This document shows positions 1 to 9,000 of a DNA stretch of 64,000 nucleotides, piece after piece. The notes beneath the pieces were generated by a model. That model saw only the letters and a list, made by a program, of their open reading frames with translations, made no database searches and was not told where the DNA came from. The translations under genes and the position numbers were made by a program. Each line of letters begins with the position of its first letter. Position 1 is the stretch's first letter. The stretch comes from Melitaea cinxia (taxonomy: Eukaryota > Arthropoda > Insecta > Lepidoptera > Nymphalidae): contig NC_059409.1 in the NCBI RefSeq assembly GCF_905220565.1, positions 999,501 to 1,063,500 on the forward strand, read 5' to 3'.

Positions 1-56
1 TAATGCTTAATTTTTCAAAATTTAATCAGATTATACATGAAATTAAATTTCACTTA

Positions 57-205
57 AGCCTGTAATATTCCACTGCTGGGCATAGAGCTCTTTCCTCATG
101 TAGGACAAGGAACAGAGCTTAATCCACCACACGGCTCCAATGCAGGTTAGCGGATATATTCCTTACTATGAGTAACGATCGCTATCAGGTGTACATGATA
201 GCAAC
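57..205 (-). mobile_element. SINE-C fragment
   Basis: Matches the SINE-C body (CCACTGCTGGGCATA, CTTAATCCACCACACGGCTC, ACTATGAGTAACGATCGC) but lacks the tRNA-like head. Confidence 0.8.
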
Positions 206-475
206 TGTCGTCAAAAATATATATATATATAAAATTAAATTAAAAAAAATTCTGATTAAAATATTTTGAGAATTACAATATATTTTACAGTAAAACAAAT
301 TACATATGATTTCTGGGCGGGGAATGGATTTAATTTAAAACCTCACCAAATATAACCAAGGGTAGGGGTTCAAAATTTATTAAAAACATTATGTGATTAA
401 TGGACAACCCCTAAGTTATTGATAATATATATTAGCTGGAGGATAAAGAGGCAATTAAAGCCTGTTTCACTTTCA

Positions 476-509
<34 letters not shown>

Positions 510-887
510 AAAATGAATGTCTGTCTGTATGTCCTTTATAGAATCATAAACTATGCATTTGATCATGTCATGATCTTCAACAGTGTGGTGCATGAGCCCG
601 AAAAAGTCTCTGAGTTGATACAACCAAAAAATGAAAAAAAAAAAGTGTAGCAATGCGGGCAGGGTACAGCTAGTAAACTATAATTTTTGAATTCAATCAC
701 ATAAGTTTCTGCTCAATATCTGTTTGATGACAACAAAAATGGGACTATGGCGTCTGCAATGTCACCGAAATACCGGAGTTTTAAAATGACATCTGCAGTA
801 ACAATCTCTACGGTAACGGTAATAAGTAAAAGGATTGATAGTGGCCATGAAAGCATAAATAATTGTGTTTGCTCGCAAACGAAAAAA
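206..887. other. No gene seen
   Basis: AT-rich sequence with an (AT)n run and weak repeat-like text (AGCCCGAAAAAGTC, GCGGGCAGGGTACAGCTAG). The short open frames look random. Confidence 0.5.
478..508. repeat. (AT)n microsatellite
   Basis: About 30 bp of pure AT dinucleotides. Confidence 0.9.
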
Positions 888-1618
888 AAACCGACTTCAA
901 TTACATCGACGAGTAATACAACGCAGATCGACGAAAAAATAGTCAAGTAACAACGCATTATCAAAGATTACTCAAAAAGTAGTTATCAGATCTCGATGAA
1001 ATTTAAATGTGACCACAGGATAAACTTCGGCTTTCGATTAAATTAAAAATCATTAAAATCGGTACACCCAGTAAAAAGTTATTGCAGATTTTCAAGAAGT
1101 TCCCTCGATTTCTCTGGGATCCCATCATCAGATCCTGGTTTCCCTATCATGGTACTGAACTAGGGATATCTTCTTTCCAACAAAAAAAGAATAATCAAAA
1201 TCGGTACACCTAGTAAAAAGTTATTGCGGATTTTCAAGAGTTTCCCTCGATTTCTCTAGGATCCCATCATCAGATCCTGGTTTCCTTATCATGGTACTTA
1301 ACTTGGGATATCTCTTTTCCAACAAAAAAGGAATTATCAAAATCCGTACATCCAGTAGAAAGTTATGCGGTATAACACAACGTAGGTCGACGAAAAAAGC
1401 GTCAAGTAAAAACACATTATTAGATATAGCTCGAAAAGTAGTTGTTAGATCTCAAATAAATTTAAATGGGACCAATTGGCACACACCACCTTTCGATTAA
1501 AAGAAAATTTGTCGAAATCGCTCCACCGAGTCAAAAGTTCTGATGTAACATACATAAAAAAAAAAAAAAAAAATACAATCGAATTGAGAACCTCCTCCTT
1601 TTTTGGAAGTCGGTTAAA
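888..1618. repeat. Family-F repeat, terminal AACCGACTTCAA inverted ends (compound copy)
   Basis: Starts AACCGACTTCAATTAC and ends TTGGAAGTCGGTT, so the ends are inverted. Internal segments (TTTCTCTGGGATCCCATCAT, TAGTAAAAAGTTATTGC) occur twice, at about 1075-1185 and 1195-1310, indicating an internal duplication. Non-autonomous, no protein. Confidence 0.8.
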
Positions 1619-2535
1619 AAGCATATAAGTGTATTGTGTCCAGCAATGACATGTTTAAAAGCTGTTACAATATAACATACATGATCAAAGTAATAATTTG
1701 TTAAGTCATTATGAAACAAAAATTAAAAATTGTATTACAAGTGATATTTAAATATCTAACAGAGATAAGATCGCCTTAACGCCTTTACACTTTATGTAGA
1801 ACATTTTTATTTCTATTTTGTATCTTTTTAAGCATTCAGTAATATAACAATTATTTTATATCAATACATTATCATACTTTCAGCTTTATAATATGAGTAT
1901 AGATTTAAAAATTAATTGAAAACAAAATTTCTCACTTATGAATCTGCTCATAAGAGAAATCAGTGAGTGTTTTTATAAATTTTATTACCTAATAGGTATT
2001 CTTTTATACATTTCATTACAATTTTCTTATTTTTTACGTGAAATTAAGAAAATAAGCACAGAACGTACAGCACATGTATAAAATTCGCAAAAAGATATAT
2101 ATTTAAGGGCTTGTTTTACATCCTGCTGATAGAACCTATATATGATAATAATAATAATTTTGACAATATTTATTTCTTTATATTTATTTATAGAAAAAAA
2201 TTAGAGCACAGGGGGTTTATTAAGATCGTTCTTACATACCGAAAGCAATTACTTTTTTAGAATGTTAGACAGTTAAGTAATCCAAAAAATTAAGAGTAGA
2301 GATAAAAATAGCATTTTTAGGAACCTTTGAAACATTGATTTCGACGTCTTTTATAAAATTTTACGCCGTTTAATAAATAAATATAGCGTCATATATTGTT
2401 GTATTTACCGCAGTACAATTACGAAATTAAAAAGTTTAAAAGGGCGCTGAATTTGTGGCATAACCTCTTAGAATTTCAAAGTAAATTATTATAAAACGCC
2501 ATTTTCAGTTTATTTCGATTTAGTATAAGGAAACT
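1619..2535. other. No gene seen
   Basis: AT-rich, no motif recognised on either strand. Confidence 0.5.
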
Positions 2536-2748
2536 TACCTGTATATCTTGCTAAAGTCATATAAAATGGTAGCGCCCCACTGGACGAGAGCTCACAGATG
2601 GGATGAATTGTTGATCCTTCCTCGGAGCTTGCACCAGAGAAGCAGTAACTTGCCCGGCACTCCAACCTGCCACAATGCAATATTAACTTCACCTCATTGC
2701 GTTTACACTTCCACTAAACATAGCTATTTAAAATATTTTTCGCTACTG
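2536..2748 (-). other. Exon-like block of unknown gene
   Basis: On the - strand, an acceptor (TTTCTTACAG) at 2749 and a strong donor (ACAG|GTAAGTTT) at 2535 bracket 213 nt of higher GC than the surroundings. A frame is open for about 67 codons before the donor (including HCGRLECRASYCFSGAS and SSGALPFYMTLARYT), and a second frame is open for about 38 codons. Neither is recognised. It could be a 5' exon of a gene continuing left, or repeat-derived. Confidence 0.25.
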
Positions 2749-2749
2749 T

Positions 2750-3614
2750 AAGAAATCTCTAAAGCCGAAACGTACGCACCAGCTGGCGAAAACGTGGTAT
2801 CTGTAAGCCACTTGCTATGTAACTATATAAGTAAATATGGAGTGAAGATATTCGATATAATGTTTGATGTATACCTTCCCCCTATGACGATGCGCAGTGG
2901 CTATCAGTACACGCGGATTGAAGAAACTTTTGACTACACCACAACAATTGAAAATGAAATAACATTAAATAAATTAGAATTGACTATTTTTCATAAAAGA
3001 TTCCGTGGCTAAATATGACGAGGGCAGAAAATAAATGAACATGCACACTTTCTTATGTTTCTGGAACTGCCTTCACACCGGAAGTGCAAATATTTTTAAA
3101 CTTGAAACAACAAGCATAACATATTTTAGGAAAAATAAATCGTGATTTAGAAAATATTGCATTTCTAATTCTTTTGACACTTAATTTAAATTTTATTGTG
3201 TAGACTACGTATAGCTGAATTTAAATTTTAAAATAAAATATTTTACAGACACACAGGAAACAGTGAAAATTGTCTATGATAAATGACAGTGATCTATTTT
3301 TTATGAAGAACACGATACTTATTTAAGTAAATTAAATGAAATAGTTTTCATATATTTTTTAAGTACTATTTTTGATATCCTTATGACTTTTTTATTTATT
3401 TATTAATACTTTATTGCACAATACATTAAAGAATTGTACAAAAGGCGGGCTTAATGCTAAAAACATTCTCTACCAGCCAACCTTAGGACGTACAAGAGCA
3501 GATGTTTGTAGATGTGCAAAATCGGGTATTAGTAAAATCAGATAAAAAAGAAAAAAAAGGGAGGAAATATAAAGTAAAGTTAGTGGCTTAGTATATACAT
3601 GAGCAAATAAATTC
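2750..3614. other. No gene identified
   Basis: Contains an unassigned 72-codon open frame (2794-3012, +) without known motifs. The rest is AT-rich. Confidence 0.45.
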
Positions 3615-3785
3615 ATATATATATATATATATATATACCGTAAAAATATAAACATACATAAACAGATACAGCCTTGCATACATACATACACATATACATA
3701 CATACATACATACATATATACATAAATACATACATACATACACACATACATGCATACATACATACATACATACCTACATACATAA
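3615..3785. repeat. (TACA)n / (CATA)n microsatellite
   Basis: Degenerate CATA tetranucleotide array preceded by a short (AT)n run. The - strand frame reading CMYVCMYV is an artefact. Confidence 0.95.
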
Positions 3786-3850
3786 TACTTACCTAATAAG
3801 CTGACGACAATAATAATCAAAACACAATTACAGTGTTTATTGAGGTCACT

Positions 3851-4180
3851 AATCATTATTATCTTTCCACTGCTGGACATAGGCCTCCACAAGTTTACGC
3901 CAAAAATAGCGTGAACTCATGTGTTTTGCCCATAGTCACCACGCTGGGCAGGCGGGTTGGTGACCGCAGTACTGGCTTTGTCGCACCGAAGACGCTGCTG
4001 CCCGTCTTCGGCCTGTGTATTTCAAAGCCAGCAGTTGGATGGTTATCCCGCCACCAGTCGGCTTTTTAAGTTCCAAGGTGGTAGCGGAACTGTATTATCC
4101 CTTAGTCACCTCTTACGACACTCACGGGAAGAGAGGGGTTGGTATTGGTGGGGGTGGCTTTGGTGACGTAGCCACACAGC
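3851..4180 (-). mobile_element. SINE-A copy 1 (part of the duplicated exon block)
   Basis: Read on the - strand this starts GCTGTGTGGCTACG, runs through TCTTCCCGTGAGTGTCG and ends near CCAGCAGTGGAAAG with an AT-rich tail. Related copies lie at 7121, 10532, 52741 and 53948. No protein. Confidence 0.85.
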
Positions 4181-4290
4181 ACCCGCAAAACAAATACCAC
4201 TCAAAAATTAATTAATGTCACAACAATTTTACAATTACAATAATAATCATAATAATTAAGTGCTTATTGACAAATCTATCTGTGTACCAG

Positions 4291-4413
4291 GTGGCTGCTG
4301 ATGAGCGTTCAGTAACTCCGGACACTGAGACCCTGGTCGTGAAACTGCACAAAGACTACAAGTTCTACCAGCAGTGGGAGGAATTCAAGAATATCAACCA
4401 GTATGTTAACAAG
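4291..4413 (+). pseudogene. Stray duplicate of TIM44 exon 6
   Basis: This is a 123-nt block the same length as TIM44 exon 6 (10902-11024), with acceptor TACCAG and donor GTGATC preserved. The two differ at 9 of 123 sites: 4 synonymous and 5 amino-acid changing. The changes include Gly to Val, Ser to Tyr and Asn to Ile, and the Gly and Ser are shared with human TIM44. No stop is present. It lies upstream of exon 1, so it cannot act in the normal exon order. The intron sequence on both sides is copied as well (about 4160-4290 and 4414-4446). The excess of replacement changes suggests it is unconstrained. Confidence 0.9.
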
Positions 4414-4446
4414 GTGATCATACATATACTTACTAGCTGACCCGGC

Positions 4447-5777
4447 TTTAGTACCGTAGCCACACAGTGAGGTTACTAAATTAGGTTAAATTTTGGCTAA
4501 GAACAACCCCTTAACTTGCCTCTTAAATGAATCACGTGAAGGAGTTTTACGGATGGACTCGGGTAACGAATTCCAGAGACGAACAGCAGAAACAGCAAAA
4601 ACCCAGACCGATGAATAAGAGTAGAAAGAGATGGATTATTTGAAGAGCGGAGAGATCTTTCATGAGATTCGGAAAGGAAATTGAACTTACATTGAAGGTA
4701 AGAAGGGGTAGTAGGATGGGATAGAATAATGAAGAGTAAACAAAGAATTCTCAAGTTCCTACGCTCACGGATTGGTAGCCATTTAAGAAGAGATCTGTAA
4801 TGGGAAATATGATCATATTTCCGCAACCCGAAAATAAAACGAATGCAGGTGTTGAGCAATCGATCAAGTTTGTTCAAATGGACCTGATTGAGGTCCAGAC
4901 GACACACTTTGCCGTAGTCGATCATGGGCAAGAGTAAGGTATTCAGCAAGTGGAGCTTGGCCTTAGTTGGTAAGAAATGCTTAAAGTGTAGTAAGGGATG
5001 CAATGTTGAGTAGAATTTACGCGAAACTTCATTCACTTGATCGGACCAGGAAAGGGTCTTATTAATAATTATGCCCAGATCCTTAACCTTTGAAGTAAAT
5101 GGTATTGGCATTCTATCAAAAATCAGGTTAGGTAAAGAATTTGTATCAATCAAGGCCAGTTGCCGAGAACTGCCCACAATAATCTCTTGGCACTTGGCGA
5201 CATTGACAGGTATACCATGATTCAATGACCAGTTGTGTATACGCATTAGATCTTGATTTATAAGATGAATAGTAAAATGTAGATCGCTAACCTTTTTCTG
5301 TTTATAAAGCTGCAGGTCATCGCCATAAAGGTGGTACTGGCATTTCAAATAAGAAGTAATTGAATTAATAAAAAGAGAAAGTAATAAAGGAGATAATATG
5401 CCGCCTTGAGGGACACCAGCAGCCACTTCGCACCAATCAGAGTTTCCCTCGTCAGTACGAATAGTTTGCCTACGCCCGCGAAGATATGAAGAAAACCCCT
5501 TAATATCGGAAGCCGAGATAGAATAACGAGTCAGGAGTGCTAGAAACAGATCGTGGTCGACCGCGTTAAATGCATTACTGAAATCTATTAGGACTAATAC
5601 CGTTACACATTTGCTCTCCATACCCTCTCTAATATCTTCAGTGATCTTTAAAAGAGCTGTCGATGTACTGAGGCCCGCTCGAAAACCCGATTGCAGTGCA
5701 TCTAAAAGATCGTGCTCAATTAGAAATGAGGATAATTGACGGTGGACAACGGAACTTTTTGTGAAATATATAATCAT
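4447..5777 (-). mobile_element. 5'-truncated non-LTR retrotransposon (LINE) fragment with frameshift
   Basis: A 426-codon reading frame on the - strand (5777 to 4497) encodes the middle and end of a LINE reverse transcriptase. It begins mid-domain at LLDALQSGFRAG, then has VLIDFSNAFNAVDHD, the GVPQGGILSPLL motif, and an active-site box YGDD at 5316-5327 in place of the usual YADD. The frame shifts near 4610-4630: the expected C-terminal motif (SAVRLWNSLPESIRKTPSR) is found only in another frame. The 5' half, including the endonuclease, is missing, as is typical of incomplete target-primed reverse transcription. The style resembles CR1/L2/Rex1-type LINEs. It is not functional as it stands. Confidence 0.88.
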
Positions 5778-5989
5778 AATAATTATTTAATTTATAGTTT
5801 ATACTTTATACTGTTTATACTTTTATAGTCTATTTCAAACTCAAATTTTTAATCTGTGCTCTGTTGTAGCTGATTTGCCCGTGATAAAAAAAAAAATGAA
5901 AAATGATGGAAAAATGAATGAAGGCTATGAAGTATGAACAGTAAGCACCAAATGAAATGATCTGCCTTTTGATGTCGTGAACAGTTTTG

Positions 5990-6009
5990 AAAACCGAAAT
6001 TTCGGTTTT
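5990..6009. promoter_or_regulatory. Perfect 20-bp palindrome upstream of the TIM44 start
   Basis: AAAACCGAAATTTCGGTTTT is a perfect dyad about 70 bp before the proposed ATG, where the promoter or 5'UTR should be. It could be a site for a symmetric DNA-binding protein or a chance AT-rich palindrome. No TATA box is evident nearby. Confidence 0.25.
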
Positions 6010-6078
6010 ATTGTGATTAACAAAAAATAAAGATACAAGTGAATTTTTTCAATATATAATTATAGTATTCATATAAAA

Positions 6079-6081
6079 ATG
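6079..6081 (+). CDS. TIM44: TIM44 exon 1 coding part: start codon only
   Basis: The ATG has a good context (AAAAATGG) and is followed at once by a consensus donor (GTAAAT). Splicing from 6082 to 6156 (75 bp, acceptor TTTTCAG) joins Met in phase 0 to the presequence exon. No in-frame ATG lies between the upstream stop TAG (6118-6120) and 6157, so exon 2 must get its start from a spliced exon. This ATG is the nearest fit. A more distant start exon is possible. Confidence 0.5.
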
Positions 6082-9000
6082 GTAAATGTGACATCATCTT
6101 GTCTTGGAGAGGTTATGTAGGAATTTGTAAAAACTATAAATTTTAATTGTTTTCAGCATTCTTGTCGGCAAGTGATATGTAATTCAGCTCGCTGGAAGTG
6201 TGCTTTACCAATTAATTTAAAAACTTCTGTTATTCAGCTCAAACCAGAGCAGGTATCGTGCAAAGTTATAATTTATATACTTCTGCATTTAACTATTTAT
6301 TTTTGCAATGAATAGTCTTTAAGCTAACAGGGACAAGAATTTTATATATACTAAATTAAATGTATCTATAACAAATTTTACAGTCCATTCAGAAATATCC
6401 AAACCAATTCAGATTCTTACATGACAAAACTAGTACGAAAAATTGTTTAAAATGTTCTTTTTAATATTCCTTTTTTAAACACTAATATAAAATGTCAAAG
6501 TATTTAATCGCTGAAAAAACTTTAACAAAATTTATTTATTACCATTTCAGTGTTCTGTGCTAGAATGTCGCAATTACTCAGCCCGGAAGGGATTTTTCTC
6601 ATCCATAATAGAAAATATCAAAGAGGATATCGCTAAAAACAAGGAAATGAAAGAAAATATAAAAAAATTTAGAGAGGAAGCTCAGAAATTAGAAAACTCG
6701 GAGGCCCTACAAGCTGCGAGAAAAAAGTTCCATGCAGTAGAATCAGAAGCCTCTAAAAGCTCAGAAGTATTGAAAGAAACTCTCGAAGGCATCAAGGGTA
6801 GAGTAGGACATGTGTTGGAAGAAGCAAGTAAGACTGACATTGTTAAAAAGGCTGGTAAGTTGACTGTTAAACTATATTTTATAATATTTTATCCCCATTT
6901 CATCATCCCAAGTATTAAGTAATATAAGGAAACTAAGTAATTTTCCTAGTTAAGTTACATTGTTATAATGAGTAATATAATCTTTGATACAAAATGCATA
7001 ACTTGATAATCAATGTACTTATTTTCTTTACATTGTTAAGAATTTTTTAAGGCTTTTTGTTACATAGACATATTCTTAAGTTATTGGTTATGATAATTTT
7101 TATCTCTATGCCATTTAATTCATTATCATTTCAAGTTCAAGTTTGTTCCAAAAATGGCATGAACTCATGTGTTTTGCCCATAGTCACCATGCTGGGCAGG
7201 CGGGTTGGCAACCACAGTGCTGGCTTTGTCGCAACGAAGATGCAGCTGCCCGTCTTCGGCCTGTGTGTTTCAAAGCCAGCAGCTGGATGGTTATCCCGCC
7301 ATCAGTCAGCTTTTTAAGTTTCAAGGTGGTAGTGGAACTGTGTTATCCCTTAGTCGCCTCTTACGATACCCACGGGAAGAGAGGGGATGACTATATTCTT
7401 ATTGTCGTAGCCACACAGTGCATTTAAGTATTATTATCAAAAAGTGATATCTAATACATAAAGTGAATTTATCTATTTGGTCACCTCAAAAGGTTATGCT
7501 CAAAGGTGGTACCCAGTATTATGATGTATAAATTACTTATGTAGGGTTTATAAGAAAAAAATGTGTTTTATTAAAGGATAATAAAATCAAAAGTAATAAT
7601 ACGTAGCAAAATATATAATGGAATTAATAAAATGTGAAATATAAATTCTTGACGATTATTAAAAAAATCTTTTAAAAAAAATATAACATGAGGTTTGATA
7701 TCATCTATACAAATATTTAAAATTAGAGTCTGTTATATCAAAACAACCACTTCTTACTAAATTCATATCTATGTTTACACAGTACATATACCAAAATAAT
7801 ATTTTTTACAATTTTTGTCTGTCTGTTTGTTCCGGCTAATCTTTGAAACGGCTGGACTGACTTTGACAGGACTTTCACTGGCAGATATCTGATGTAATAA
7901 GGAGTAACTTAGGCTACTTTTATTTTATATATATTTTTTATTTTATAACTGCAAACTGAAAAATAACTATTTTTTAAATTCCACGCAGACGAAGTCGCTG
8001 GCATAGTTAGTTCTCTATAACAAAGTTCGTATATGTGTGGGTACACAACAAAATTATGTATATGTATGTTTTCAGTAATATAAATAATATATAGCTATTG
8101 CTTGTAATTTTAGGAAAAATAACCGAAGATATATCTAAGACAGCAAAGGATGCAGCGGAAAGTTTAGCTGACAGAAGCCAACAGCTCGGCAAAACGACTG
8201 CTTTTAAAACAATATCACAGGTGCATTAATATTACGTTTATTGACTAACCTGTTGGCTGTGAGTTTGACTCCTTATCTTGAGTCTGGATATAAAATATAT
8301 TTGAAATTTATTGAATGAAATAACCAACAACAATACAAAATAATTTAATAATTTTCTGATTTAATGCGATGTCTTTAACCATTAACATCTTCCTACATAA
8401 ATATACTTCTTAAAGCAAAAGGGATTGTTATAAAGAAGTTCTATAGTTTTACGTTAAGGATGCTATCACATTTTTAACTCGCTCAAGTTTAGGTATTTAA
8501 ATCGCAACACAATAACATTACGCGTACGCACACATTGATACCGCTATCTGCTCGATTTTGTACCAACGTAACTAATCTTGGTACTTGAAAGTATTAATTT
8601 TTAATTTTACTGGTATTGATTAGTAAATTTAGTTGTAAGTTTAAAGTCGAACTTGGTAACTGTTACTAAGTACCTACTATTCACGGAACCTCTCCCCTAC
8701 TCTGTTTATGACGATGTCGTCAGGGTATCTACTACTCGTTCGTCGTACTATACAGTAAAATATAATACGTAATAATACGCTAATTTTTATAATTCAAAAT
8801 CACATACAATTTTAAGTTATATAATTATAGTTTTAACATTATAATAAAATAATTTTTGACAAAAAAAAAACCGATTTCAAACAGGAAACTAAAAAGTGAA
8901 AAATAAATTTACTTAGTACAAAGTAATTCGTATTTTCATTTCATTCGTATATTTCATCAATAGAAACGAATTAAGTTCAAAAAACAGGTAATTGCTATAT

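Larger units (their letters stand above)
3851..4446. repeat. Duplicated block: SINE-A + intron + TIM44 exon copy
   Basis: This block corresponds to about 10532-11056 in the TIM44 gene. It shares the SINE, the AT-rich intron piece containing ACCACTCAAAAATTAATTAA, the exon, and the first bases after the donor as far as CTAGCTGACCCGGC. Similarity stops at the SINE tail on the left and inside a family-G repeat on the right. The parent SINE has lost about 86 bp that this copy still carries. Confidence 0.85.

Noticed and set aside
4291..4413. Functional alternative TIM44 exon
   Set aside because: It lies before the start codon and order would be scrambled; replacement changes hit residues shared with human TIM44.
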